Below, one piece after another: positions 34,801 through 43,296 of a DNA stretch of 64,000 nt. Location of the stretch: the NCBI GenBank assembly GCA_002427755.1, contig DIYO01000001.1, positions 1,116,001 to 1,180,000 on the forward strand. The letters run 5' to 3'. The translations under genes were made by a program, and so were the position numbers. Position 1 is the stretch's first letter; each line of letters begins with the position of its first letter. The DNA is from Roseivirga sp. UBA6052 (GTDB lineage Bacteria; Bacteroidota; Bacteroidia; Cytophagales; Cyclobacteriaceae). The notes beneath the pieces are model-generated. The model did no database searches. It was not told the DNA's origin and saw only the letters and a list, made by a program, of their open reading frames with translations.

Positions 34801-34971
34801 ATGAACAAACTTTTTAAATCTCTACCCCGTAAAGGTAAATTTTCCTTTCTCAGAATCTTCACAGTCATAGTTTTCGTCTTCTTAATTTTAATAATCTATG
34901 AAATGGTCACAGATTGGGAAGAATTCCAAGCTGATTTTATGGAAGGTTATAGGGGTGGAAGACGTTACTAG
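34801..34971 (+). CDS. Single-pass mini-protein, candidate immunity factor (56 aa)
   Basis: A short frame with an ATG start encodes a basic N-terminus (MNKLFKSLPRKGKFSF), one membrane helix (about residues 17-34), and a C-terminal tail DWEEFQADFMEGYRGGRRY that should face the periplasm. I recognise no family. The tail motif FMEGY resembles FSEGY at the end of bacteriocin precursor 1. Position between the two CPBP genes suggests a role in self-protection or a further secreted peptide; both are speculation. Confidence 0.55.
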   Translation: MNKLFKSLPRKGKFSFLRIFTVIVFVFLILIIYEMVTDWEEFQADFMEGYRGGRRY

Positions 34972-35043
34972 TTTTTATATTCAAATCTTAGTAACACATA
35001 TAAAAGCTAGTTTCACCAGAACTTGAAAAGACTCTTTTAAAAC

Positions 35044-35910
35044 ATGGCAAAACCCAACTTCAAAGGATGGCAACGCATACTCATGCTTATCATTCCCTAC
35101 TTGATTGTTGTAGGTATTTTCGTTTCAATTGGTAGTTTTTTAATTGGAATTGATTTTTTGAGCGAAGAGCCTGATGAGCTGGTAAAATCAACATTCCAAA
35201 AATTAGTAATTAGTTTGTCCGATTTGACAGGAACCTTACTTGTCCTTTGGTTCTTTGTTGTAAATGTAGATCAAGAGACTTTTAAAGACCTTGGTTTTAG
35301 TATACAAAATCGACTAAAAGACTTCAAAATCGGACTAATCATAGGCTTGATTATAATGGTCACAATCGGCAGCATATTAACTCTAATTGGAGAAGTATCT
35401 ATCGCAAACATTAAATTCGATCCGCTGGAAGTTTTGATGACTGTTCTTCTTTTCACTAGTGTCTCTGTAGTTGAAGAAACCCTAATTCGAGGTTATGTAC
35501 TCAAGAATATGATGCTTTCATTCAACAAATACATTGCCCTAATACTTTCGTCCATAATCTTCTCACTGCTTCATGCAGCTAATCCAAGTGTTACTGTCCT
35601 CGGACTAATAGATTTGTTTCTGGCTGGTATAGTTTTGGGCATACCCTATATGTACACCAAGAATTTATGGATGCCAATCGGAATTCATCTGAGCTGGAAT
35701 TTATTTCAGTCACTTCTTGGATTTAACGTGAGTGGTCAAGACACTTATTCCATCATTGAACTAGAGTATGTTACAGAAAACATTACCAATGGTGGCGCTT
35801 TCGGAATTGAGGGTTCTTATTTCTCTGTGATAGCTGAGATCTTAACCATTATATGGCTGTTCTGGTACTTTGAAAAAAAGGCTAAACCAGAAGTCGTGGT
35901 TAATGAATGA
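35044..35910 (+). CDS. CPBP-family intramembrane metalloprotease
   Basis: The 288-residue protein has about eight membrane helices and the complete CPBP signature: EETLIRG (EExxxRG), FSLLH (FxxxH) and HLSWN (HxxxN). These residues bind metal in Rce1-like proteases. In bacteria the family includes bacteriocin immunity proteins and proteases acting on membrane-spanning peptides. It is the last forward gene of the island and meets the reverse DUF983 gene 9 bases after its stop. A role in immunity is inferred from context; a housekeeping function is possible. Confidence 0.88.
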   Translation: MAKPNFKGWQRILMLIIPYLIVVGIFVSIGSFLIGIDFLSEEPDELVKSTFQKLVISLSDLTGTLLVLWFFVVNVDQETFKDLGFSIQNRLKDFKIGLIIGLIIMVTIGSILTLIGEVSIANIKFDPLEVLMTVLLFTSVSVVEETLIRGYVLKNMMLSFNKYIALILSSIIFSLLHAANPSVTVLGLIDLFLAGIVLGIPYMYTKNLWMPIGIHLSWNLFQSLLGFNVSGQDTYSIIELEYVTENITNGGAFGIEGSYFSVIAEILTIIWLFWYFEKKAKPEVVVNE

Positions 35911-35919
35911 AGTCGGATC

Positions 35920-36300
35920 TTACTTCTTATTTCCACCAAACTTTAATCCTCCGAAAATATAGAGGTAGAAGATTCTTGAAAAACGAAACATTAAGGGATA
36001 AAGCAGTATCACCTCTGAGATTATCGCTACCATATACACTGTTTCAGATACGGGATGAAACAGTTGGTATATCAAGAACGCACTAACCAAGAACAAACCA
36101 ACCGAAAGTGCATAGCTGATGTACATGGCACCATCGAAGAAACGCGGCTCTCTTTCGAACTTTACACCACAACTTGGGCAGTGTTCATTAATCTCGGTAA
36201 ACTTGCTGAGTTTGTGTGTTGGATACTTAAAAAGTTTGCCTACACGGCATTGCGGGCATCTACCCTGTAATACCGCTAAGCCTTTTGGTCTTGTTTGCAT
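35920..36300 (-). CDS. DUF983 family membrane protein
   Basis: The N-terminal zinc-ribbon-like part has two pairs, CPQCRVGKLF and CPSCGVKFEREPRFFDGAMY, followed by two membrane helices (about residues 55-75 and 80-105). This is the DUF983 pattern, often found near cytochrome oxidase genes in Bacteroidota and Alphaproteobacteria, with unknown function. The start overlaps the end of the upstream small gene by 41 bases, so translation is probably coupled. Confidence 0.88.
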   Translation of the reverse strand: MQTRPKGLAVLQGRCPQCRVGKLFKYPTHKLSKFTEINEHCPSCGVKFEREPRFFDGAMYISYALSVGLFLVSAFLIYQLFHPVSETVYMVAIISEVILLYPLMFRFSRIFYLYIFGGLKFGGNKK

Positions 36301-36517
36301 TCTGTCTGCTTCGTTTGTACCACAAATAACCGATTACGGCTGCTAGCACATATGGTGTAAAAAATAAATACAAGATGCCAAGGTTGAGATTAGAAGCCAT
36401 TGAAGTATCACCGGCACTTACAGTTGACTCAACAGAACCTCTACACATAGCACATTGTGCCCAAGAATGTAAAGTTGTTATTGTCAAAACAAGTGCTGTG
36501 AATAATACTTTTCTCAT
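36260..36517 (-). CDS. Small exported or membrane protein with CAMC motif (85 aa)
   Basis: A signal-like N-terminus (MRKVLFTALVLTITTLHSWAQ) is followed by CAMCRGSVESTVSAGDTS and one C-terminal membrane helix (about residues 45-66) with a basic end. The CxxC pair could bind metal or be redox-active. Proteins like this are, as far as I recall, conserved in Bacteroidota next to the oxidase cluster. A TACCTTTG box (TAnnTTTG) lies at 36522-36529 on the reverse strand, only 5 bases before the ATG, which would imply a leaderless transcript if real. Confidence 0.75.
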   Translation of the reverse strand: MRKVLFTALVLTITTLHSWAQCAMCRGSVESTVSAGDTSMASNLNLGILYLFFTPYVLAAVIGYLWYKRSRQNANKTKRLSGITG

Positions 36518-36553
36518 AACTCAAAGGTAAGGCTAAATCACTTAAAACTTGAA

Positions 36554-37090
36554 TCAGAACGTATAATAAGGACTGATCATCAAATAAACTGTAACTCCAG
36601 TTACTGATACGTATAACCAGATAGGAAAGGTGTATTTTACGATCTTTTTATGCTTATCTATCATGCCATTCAAGGCATAAAAGAAAGCGAGCAACACCAA
36701 CGGAACAACACCTATAGATAGTGCAATGTGGCTGATCAAAAAGAAATAATAGACATATCTAATGGCACCCTCTCCACCAAATGGCGTTGATGGGGCACTC
36801 GCATGATAAATCACATAACAAACCAAGAAAATAGCGCCTAAGACAAAAGCAGCCGAGTTCATTTGCTGGTGCAACTTGATATTCTTCTTTTTTACTGCGA
36901 CCAAAGCTAAAATCAAACAAATCGAAGTAAGCGTATTCAAACCGCCAATTACATGTGGTAGGTTATACACCCAATCACCTAAATCTAGTTTTGTAGGCAA
37001 CCCAAGCAATATAGCTACTGCCACAGGAATCGCGATTGATAAGATGCGAATCCATAGCATTGATTTCTTTTTCTCTAACACCTCTGCCAT
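36554..37090 (-). CDS. DUF420 (CtaM-like) membrane protein
   Basis: The 178-residue protein has five predicted membrane helices and the DUF420 features LPHVIGGLNTLTSICLI, KLHQQMNSAAFVLGAIFLVCYV and FFLISHIALSIGVVPLVLLAF. Conserved histidines in the helices suggest metal or heme contact. CtaM, a DUF420 protein, is needed to assemble heme-A oxidases in Bacillus and Staphylococcus, which agrees with its place behind the aa3 oxidase genes. It starts 1 base after the SCO-like gene ends. Confidence 0.88.
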   Translation of the reverse strand: MAEVLEKKKSMLWIRILSIAIPVAVAILLGLPTKLDLGDWVYNLPHVIGGLNTLTSICLILALVAVKKKNIKLHQQMNSAAFVLGAIFLVCYVIYHASAPSTPFGGEGAIRYVYYFFLISHIALSIGVVPLVLLAFFYALNGMIDKHKKIVKYTFPIWLYVSVTGVTVYLMISPYYTF

Positions 37091-37091
37091 T

Positions 37092-37670
37092 TTATTCTTC
37101 AGTTTTAAGTATTCTCAACTCCAATATTAAACGATCTGTTTCTTCTCTCTCAAGAATATTATAATAACCTCTTATTCTGTTCTTCTTATCAATCAAGACT
37201 ACTCTATTATCTAGGTTTGTCATAGCCATTGCGCAATATTTCAGATTAGCCCAAGAAGTAGAATCCAATTCACTCTTCTTCCAAAAACCATCTAGAAACT
37301 GTATCCTCTGGTCATAGTCTTGAATATCAGTTACGGATATTGTGTTCGCGTTAACGAAGGTATTTAATGAAATATCTTCATCATTATAAAAGACATCCTG
37401 TACACGTTCTAATTCTTCAAGTCTTGTCTTTAACACAGGGCCATCCAACCTTTCAAAATGAATGATCTTCATTCCTTCAGGAATCAACTCGTTATTAACA
37501 ACATACTGCTGTTTCTTCTGATCTAAACACGGTGTAGATAAAGAATCGCCCAGTCCTTGTTCATACAGCACCGGTATAGTATACTGATTATTGCCAAAGC
37601 CTTTCAAGAACAGGAAAATAACTACCGGCAAACCAATAGTTAAGAAGAGTAAAACAGCCTTTTTATTCAT
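37092..37670 (-). CDS. SCO-like thioredoxin-fold protein lacking the CxxxC copper site
   Basis: The protein has one N-terminal anchor helix (MNKKAVLLFLTIGLPVVIFLFL) and a periplasmic domain. Its end (NRVVLIDKKNRIRGYYNILEREETDRLILELRIL) matches the SCO1/SenC pattern of a cis-Pro fold followed by IRGYY. SCO proteins deliver copper to CuA of oxidase subunit II through a CxxxC pair. Here no such pair exists: only isolated cysteines occur (STPCLDQ and LKYCAM). It may have lost copper transfer or work as a holdase or thiol partner. The ATG at 37670 is preferred to the GTG at 37691, which lies in the terminator. Confidence 0.7.
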   Translation of the reverse strand: MNKKAVLLFLTIGLPVVIFLFLKGFGNNQYTIPVLYEQGLGDSLSTPCLDQKKQQYVVNNELIPEGMKIIHFERLDGPVLKTRLEELERVQDVFYNDEDISLNTFVNANTISVTDIQDYDQRIQFLDGFWKKSELDSTSWANLKYCAMAMTNLDNRVVLIDKKNRIRGYYNILEREETDRLILELRILKTEE

Positions 37671-37680
37671 AATTGGGTAT

Positions 37681-37710
37681 AAAAAAACCACGCAAATAGC
37701 GTGGTTGTTT
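37681..37710 (-). terminator. Intrinsic terminator downstream of the oxidase operon
   Basis: On the reverse strand the stem CCACGC, loop TATTT and GCGTGG are followed by seven T (complement of 37681-37687). It lies about 20 bases after the subunit IV stop. The SCO-like gene begins only 10 bases further on, so read-through or a separate promoter must supply the assembly genes. Confidence 0.8.
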
Positions 37711-37727
37711 ATAAGTTTTAAGTTTAG

Positions 37728-38096
37728 TTAGTCTTCATTGACCTGCTCTACAGCAGGACCTTCAACATCAACTATACCTCTTGCATCTTTAATAGCAGCA
37801 CCTTCCATGTTGACAAGCGCGACAATCAGCCAGATGATAAACATCATCGGTAGAATGATCGAATAGATCAATCCCTTTACCTCATGTCCTAAGTGCATAA
37901 ACTCACTTACAATAAAGAAAGCCTTCCAGATTGTTAAGCCCACGAAGATGGTAGAACGTAAGGTTCCTGCATCCATTGTAAAAGCAAAAACATATTCAAC
38001 TGCGGTAATCAAAGCCATGTAAAGTGCAATCTTCCAGATGCCCTTTATCTTGTCTTTATCAACCGGTTGTACGATTACATTAGTAGCTGTTTCCAT
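37728..38096 (-). CDS. Cytochrome c oxidase subunit IV-like protein
   Basis: A 122-residue protein with three membrane helices and the pattern of prokaryotic subunit IV (IWKIALYMALITAVEYVFAFTMDAG, FVGLTIWKAFFIVSEFMHLGHEVKGLIYSIILPMMFIIWLIVAL). It stabilises the oxidase and has no cofactor. It is the last gene before the terminator of the respiratory operon and lies 13 bases after the subunit III gene. Confidence 0.9.
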   Translation of the reverse strand: METATNVIVQPVDKDKIKGIWKIALYMALITAVEYVFAFTMDAGTLRSTIFVGLTIWKAFFIVSEFMHLGHEVKGLIYSIILPMMFIIWLIVALVNMEGAAIKDARGIVDVEGPAVEQVNED

Positions 38097-38109
38097 TATT
38101 ATAAGTTTA

Positions 38110-38874
38110 TCAAATCAAGTAGAAGAACGTAAATACAAATACCCAAACAAGGTCTACAAAGTGCCAGTAAAGACCAACCTTCTCTACCATTTCGTAGTGA
38201 CCACGCTTATCGTATAATCCATTGGCTGCGTTAAAGAATATAATGATATTCAATACTACTCCTGAGAATACGTGGAATCCGTGGAATCCGGTAATAAAGA
38301 AGAATAAAGCAGCAAATGCCGGAGGTCCATATTGATTAAAAGAAAGGTTGGCACCAAAAATCTCATAATCATTCACCCAGATACCATTGATTAATACGTC
38401 ACCTATAGTAGCCGTATCAGTACCATGGATAAAGTGAGACCACTCCCAAGCTTGGCAGCTTAAGAAAGCAAATCCACCTATGATTGTCCAGAGCATCCAT
38501 TTTACTACTCCTTTCTTATCCATTCTATGACCTGCTTCTACAGCCAGTACCATAGTAACTGAACTCAAAATGAGGATAAAGGTCATAAGACCTACAAAGA
38601 CTAATGGTAACTCAACACCATGGAATCCTGGAAAAGCTTCGTAAACTTTTTCAGGGATTGGCCAGTATTCAGTTGAGAAAGTAAACGCTTCAGGAGCACC
38701 ATTATAAGCCGGTGCACTCCATCTTAGGAATGCGTATGTGATGAGTAAGCCAGAAAACGTAAACGCATCTGACAATAGAAAAAACCACATCATGAGCTTT
38801 CCATAGCTGGCCTTTAAAGGCTCAACTCCTCCACCCCATAATTTAGCTTTACTCATTGTAGCAGTAGTTGCCAT
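38110..38874 (-). CDS. ctaE: Cytochrome c oxidase subunit III
   Basis: The 254-residue protein has about six helices and subunit III motifs: KLMMWFFLLSDAFTFSGLL, CQAWEWSHFI, and FFFITGFHGFHVFSGVVLNIII with HYEMVEKVGLYWHFVDLVWVFVFTFFYL at the end. Subunit III binds lipids and sustains proton pumping and stability of the A-type oxidase. A second, shorter subunit III-like gene lies directly upstream, an arrangement usual in Bacteroidota. Confidence 0.93.
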   Translation of the reverse strand: MATTATMSKAKLWGGGVEPLKASYGKLMMWFFLLSDAFTFSGLLITYAFLRWSAPAYNGAPEAFTFSTEYWPIPEKVYEAFPGFHGVELPLVFVGLMTFILILSSVTMVLAVEAGHRMDKKGVVKWMLWTIIGGFAFLSCQAWEWSHFIHGTDTATIGDVLINGIWVNDYEIFGANLSFNQYGPPAFAALFFFITGFHGFHVFSGVVLNIIIFFNAANGLYDKRGHYEMVEKVGLYWHFVDLVWVFVFTFFYLI

Positions 38875-38889
38875 AAGTAGATCTAGTTT

Positions 38890-39477
38890 TTAATGATTGA
38901 GCAGTAAAAATATGAACAAATATATCCACAAGCCTCCCAAAAAGTGCCAAAAAGTAGAACACATCTCCATGTTCAACATATTTTTTGAATGCACTTTATA
39001 TCTGAAAGACGAAAATAATACATAAAGAAGGTAAATCACACCACTTATCAAGTGGACACCATGTAACCCTGTAAATACATACATAAAGCTACCTGCCGGA
39101 TTACCTACAAAGAATACTCCCGCATCAACTAATTGTCCCCAAGCCATATACTGACCCACTAAGAAGACAACACCAAGTATAGAAGTAATCGATAGAGCCA
39201 GTTTTACCAGCTCTAATTTGTCTTTTTTAGCTGATAGGTAAGCCCAATGCAAAGTGACACTACTTAAAAGAATAATCCCTGAAGTATACCAAAGCATTGA
39301 AGGAATATCATACTCCAACCAATCACCATCAGCTTGTCTAACAATATGGGCACTTGTAAATGCCGCAAAAATCATAACCACAGTAACAATGAACAACCAC
39401 AATGCAAATTTCTTAGGATGCATTGCCAATGGCTGTTCTACTGGTGCGTCTACTAACTTGTAATCTTCTACCATCAT
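38890..39477 (-). CDS. Heme-copper oxidase subunit III-like protein (second copy)
   Basis: This 195-residue relative of subunit III has five helices and the C-terminal pattern YVFTGLHGVHLISGVIYLLYVLF..FWHFLGGLWIYLFIFLLLNH. It is shorter than the next gene and probably occupies the other half of the subunit III position or belongs to the ACIII interface; the exact role is inference. Its start overlaps the stop of ctaB by 4 bases. Confidence 0.88.
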   Translation of the reverse strand: MMVEDYKLVDAPVEQPLAMHPKKFALWLFIVTVVMIFAAFTSAHIVRQADGDWLEYDIPSMLWYTSGIILLSSVTLHWAYLSAKKDKLELVKLALSITSILGVVFLVGQYMAWGQLVDAGVFFVGNPAGSFMYVFTGLHGVHLISGVIYLLYVLFSSFRYKVHSKNMLNMEMCSTFWHFLGGLWIYLFIFLLLNH

Positions 39478-40376
39478 TTCACCATGTCAAGTAAGTACGC
39501 AATCTGAACTATAGGTAAATACAAGAAAGAACCGAACATAATTCTCAATGCCGATTTTCTTGATTGATCTTTCATCAACTTAATGGTTGATGCTAAGAAT
39601 AAAACGCCACAAACAGTGGCTACAACTCCTGAATTAATCCCTGTCAAGCCAAAGTAAGTTGGCAACAAACCCAATGGAATTAAAAACAGCGTATATGTCA
39701 TTATTTGGAAAGCGGTCTTCATGTCCTTCTCACCTTTAACCGGAAGAAGTTTGAAACCAGCCTTTTTATAATCTTCATCTGCTACCCACGCAATAGCCCA
39801 GAAATGAGGAAATTGCCAAATAAACTGGATACCAAAGATGATCATAGCCTCGTGCGAGATCATTCCTGTAGCTGCTGTCCATCCTAAAAGCGGAGGTAAA
39901 GCACCAGGAAATGCTCCTACGAATACAGCAATGGGTCCTACTCTTTTTAGAGGAGTATAAACAAAACTGTATAATATCATTGAAAGAATAGCTAAGCCCA
40001 CTGTTAGCGTATTCGTTGAGATTACTAGCAAAAGAATACCCAATAGGCCAACAACGGTAGCGAACCATAAAGCCTCATTACCATTCAATCTTGAAGTTGG
40101 CAGAGGTCTCGATTTGGTACGTTTCATTAAACCATCCAGGTCCTTTTCAATTACCTGATTGATCGTACAAGAAGCACCGCTAATTAACCAACCACCGACA
40201 AACAAAAGAGCCAATTGTTGCCAATCTACACGGCCTCCCATACCAAGCGCATATCCAAAAGCTGATGAGAAAGCTACCAAAAATGATAGTCTCATTTTCA
40301 TCAACTCCAAATAAGCTTTTGCCTTGGCGGCAAAAACATTCGATACTTTTATTTCAACTGAATTACCCGTCTGCAT
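39474..40376 (-). CDS. ctaB: Protoheme IX farnesyltransferase (heme O synthase)
   Basis: CtaB transfers a farnesyl group to heme B, forming heme O, the first step to heme A. The UbiA-type motif NQVIEKDLDGLMKRTKSRPLP carries the Asp-rich substrate site (N-x3-D-x2-D-like). A second site lies around YKKAGFKLLPVKGEKDMK. Length (300 residues) and about nine helices are normal. The gene follows ctaA by 3 bases. Confidence 0.95.
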   Translation of the reverse strand: MQTGNSVEIKVSNVFAAKAKAYLELMKMRLSFLVAFSSAFGYALGMGGRVDWQQLALLFVGGWLISGASCTINQVIEKDLDGLMKRTKSRPLPTSRLNGNEALWFATVVGLLGILLLVISTNTLTVGLAILSMILYSFVYTPLKRVGPIAVFVGAFPGALPPLLGWTAATGMISHEAMIIFGIQFIWQFPHFWAIAWVADEDYKKAGFKLLPVKGEKDMKTAFQIMTYTLFLIPLGLLPTYFGLTGINSGVVATVCGVLFLASTIKLMKDQSRKSALRIMFGSFLYLPIVQIAYLLDMVK

Positions 40377-40379
40377 GAC

Positions 40380-41429
40380 TTAAGCAACTACTAATTTTCT
40401 ATTATTTGTTAATAGCAGCACGTAGTACTGCAATCCCACTATTCCTGTTCCTAGCAATAAATGTATTGGTTGTATAAATGCAGGCACTCCGAAATATGCC
40501 ATTAAAGCTCCACTCCCTATTTCAACAGCTACTACAGCTAACAAAACTTGAGTTGGTAAGACTAAAGACTTTTGATTTTTACTCTCCTTTATCAAAACTC
40601 TAATCATCCAAATGTGAACAGCTAGAATTAGCAAAGAATAAGTCCTATGTATCTTGAAACCTGAACCAAGATTTTCGATCCATTCGGCCCTAACAAAAGA
40701 CTCGGCTACATGATCTATGGCTTCTCTCACTTGAGTACCAAGTACTATCTGTACCGTAGACATGACTAGGCAGAGCACTATCAAGGCTTTAAGCTTATTT
40801 GATAGATTCACTTGTGCTCCATCTAAATGTCTCTTAGATCTGTAATACACGTAAATCAAAAGGCATACAATGACTAAAGCTAAAAGCATATGAATCGTAA
40901 TCATCCATTGTAGGAGATTTGTACTCACTACTATAGAGCCTATCCAACCTTGGAAGCCAACCAATATTACTGCAAGAAATGAAAGAACGGTGATTAGCTT
41001 ATCTTCCCTCCAATACCTCAAAGAGAGCACAAATGTGCCAAAGATGAGGATACCGATAACCGCACCAATCAAACGGTTAACATATTCTGTCCATGTCTTT
41101 ACCGCATTAAAGTCTTCTTCTTCAAGAATACTGGGGTCATTGACCACCTGATCTGCCAATTGGGCAAATCCTAATGAGGTAAGATATCGACCAAACTTTT
41201 CATTCTTTTCAACCCTCTGTTGAACGTATTGAGCCTTATAATCTATCGGAAGCTGACTTACATCTGTTGGAGGCACCCAACTTCCGAAGCATTTTGGCCA
41301 ATCAGGACATCCCATTCCCGAACCTGTACTTCTAACAATGCCGCCTACTGCAATAAGCAAGTAGACGGCTATGATAGTGACGGCAGAAAACCGTCTGAAT
41401 AATCTATTCTTATTATGCGTTTGACTCAT
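40380..41429 (-). CDS. ctaA: Heme A synthase (COX15/CtaA family)
   Basis: CtaA oxidises the C8 methyl of heme O to give heme A. Features are AVGGIVRSTGSGMGCPDWPKCFGSWVPP near the N-terminus with the conserved cysteine pair, WTEYVNRLIGAVIG, and four paired histidines in helices (for example TIHMLLALVIV and KIHRTYSLLILAVHIWM). At 349 residues it has about eight helices, as in the Bacteroidota and mitochondrial type. Its start overlaps ctaD by 17 bases. Confidence 0.93.
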   Translation of the reverse strand: MSQTHNKNRLFRRFSAVTIIAVYLLIAVGGIVRSTGSGMGCPDWPKCFGSWVPPTDVSQLPIDYKAQYVQQRVEKNEKFGRYLTSLGFAQLADQVVNDPSILEEEDFNAVKTWTEYVNRLIGAVIGILIFGTFVLSLRYWREDKLITVLSFLAVILVGFQGWIGSIVVSTNLLQWMITIHMLLALVIVCLLIYVYYRSKRHLDGAQVNLSNKLKALIVLCLVMSTVQIVLGTQVREAIDHVAESFVRAEWIENLGSGFKIHRTYSLLILAVHIWMIRVLIKESKNQKSLVLPTQVLLAVVAVEIGSGALMAYFGVPAFIQPIHLLLGTGIVGLQYYVLLLTNNRKLVVA

Positions 41430-43287
41430 TCACCACAATCTCGTCAGCTTCCTCTTTCTCAAGAGCAATCAAGTCATTCTCATGTGGAAGGTTAGATTCC
41501 ATAGTTTCTGAGAAAGGAACGGTTTGCGGAATGAAGTCGTCCTCAGCACCTGGCTTAGAGTAATCGTAAGGCCATCTATATACTTGAGGAATCTCACCAG
41601 GCCAGTTTCCATGACCAGGATTAACCGGAGTAGTCCATTCTAATGTGTTAGACTTCCATGGGTTAGCAGGAGCCTTTCTACCTCTATACATGCTGTAGAA
41701 GAAGTTGAATAAGAACACAAACTGACCAATGAATGTAGCAATCGCAGCAATTGTAATGAACATGTTCAGATCAGTAAATCCACTAAACGCATCGAAGTTG
41801 GTAAATGAATAATATCTTCTTGGGAAACCAGCAATTCCGATATAGTGCATTGGGAAGAACACTGAGTAAATACCAATGAATGTTAACCAGAAGTGGATGT
41901 AACCCAACTTAGAATCCATCATTCTACCAAACATCTTAGGGAACCAGTGATAAACACCTGCCAATAAACCGAATGCTGAAGCAGCACCCATTACTAAGTG
42001 GAAGTGAGCTACAACGAAGTATGTATCGTGTAGCTGTATATCAATAGCTGAGTTTCCTAGGAAGATACCCGTAATACCACCGGAGATAAATACCGATACC
42101 AAACCTATTGAGAACAACATAGCCGGTGTGAATACGATATTACCTTTCCAAAGCGTAGTCAGGTAGTTAAATACTTTTACAGCAGATGGGATAGCGATAA
42201 TCAACGTCAAGAACATGAATATTGAACCTAAGAAAGGATTCAATCCAGACACAAACATGTGGTGTGCCCATACGATGAACGACAAGAATGTAATACCCAT
42301 CATTGAGATAATCATCGCCTTATAACCAAAGATTGGTTTTCTCGAGTTGGTGGCAATAATCTCAGACGTAATACCCAAAGCAGGTAATAGTACAATATAT
42401 ACCTCAGGGTGACCTAGGAACCAGAACAAGTGCTGGTATAGGATTGGGCTACCTCCAACGTTAGAAAGCGCCTCACCACCAATATAGATTTCTGATAAAT
42501 AGAATGAAGTACCAAAGCTTCTGTCAAATACTAAAAGTAAAGCAGCAGCGAATAATACAGGGAATGATAACACACCGATTACAGCTGTTAAGAAGAATGC
42601 CCAAATCGTAAGAGGCAATCTTGAGAAAGTCATTCCCTTAGTTCTTAGGTTAATTACCGTAGTGATATAGTTGATACCTCCGAGCAAAGAAGATGCTATG
42701 AAGAATACCATAGCTACCAACCATAGCGTCATACCTAATCCAGAACCATCCATTGCTTGCGGAAGTGCTGATAATGGCGGATATACTACCCAACCACCTG
42801 AAGCAGGTCCTGTTTCAATAAATAGAGAGATGAACATAATCACACTTGAAACAAAGAAGAACCAGTATGATAACATGTTCATAAAACCTGAAGCCATATC
42901 TCTAGCTCCAATCTGTAAAGGAATTAAGAAGTTAGAGAATGTTCCACTCAATCCGGCTGTCAATACAAAGAATACCATGATGGTACCGTGCATTGTTACT
43001 AATGCCAAATAGAAAGAAGGATCTAAGCTTCCGTCAACCTGAATCCATTTACCTAAGAAAGGTCTCAACCAACTCAAGTCAGCATCAGGAAAACCTAACT
43101 GTAATCTGAAGATTACAGACATTGCTGCCCCAATCATTGCCCAGAAAATCCCTGTAATCAGGAATTGCTTCGCAATGGTCTTGTGGTCGATTGAAAAAAT
43201 GTATTTCGTTATAAAAGTCTCATGATGTTCGTGATGATCATCGTGAGCATGTACTTCAATATTTGCTTCTGTAGTAGCAGTTGCCAT
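41413..43287 (-). CDS. ctaD: Cytochrome c oxidase subunit I (A-type heme-copper oxygen reductase)
   Basis: This is the catalytic subunit that reduces O2 at heme a3-CuB and pumps protons. Visible ligands are His in MHGTIMVFFV (heme a), GHPEVYIVLLPALG with the CuB His and cross-linked Tyr and the A1-type Glu, WAHHMFVSG (CuB pair), and VAHFHLVMGAA (heme a and a3 His). The N-terminus has a short His-rich stretch (HAHDDHHEHHETF). Length (624 residues) and about 12 helices fit. It follows subunit II by 9 bases. Confidence 0.97.
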   Translation of the reverse strand: MATATTEANIEVHAHDDHHEHHETFITKYIFSIDHKTIAKQFLITGIFWAMIGAAMSVIFRLQLGFPDADLSWLRPFLGKWIQVDGSLDPSFYLALVTMHGTIMVFFVLTAGLSGTFSNFLIPLQIGARDMASGFMNMLSYWFFFVSSVIMFISLFIETGPASGGWVVYPPLSALPQAMDGSGLGMTLWLVAMVFFIASSLLGGINYITTVINLRTKGMTFSRLPLTIWAFFLTAVIGVLSFPVLFAAALLLVFDRSFGTSFYLSEIYIGGEALSNVGGSPILYQHLFWFLGHPEVYIVLLPALGITSEIIATNSRKPIFGYKAMIISMMGITFLSFIVWAHHMFVSGLNPFLGSIFMFLTLIIAIPSAVKVFNYLTTLWKGNIVFTPAMLFSIGLVSVFISGGITGIFLGNSAIDIQLHDTYFVVAHFHLVMGAASAFGLLAGVYHWFPKMFGRMMDSKLGYIHFWLTFIGIYSVFFPMHYIGIAGFPRRYYSFTNFDAFSGFTDLNMFITIAAIATFIGQFVFLFNFFYSMYRGRKAPANPWKSNTLEWTTPVNPGHGNWPGEIPQVYRWPYDYSKPGAEDDFIPQTVPFSETMESNLPHENDLIALEKEEADEIVVNESNA

Positions 43288-43296
43288 GTTCTTTTA

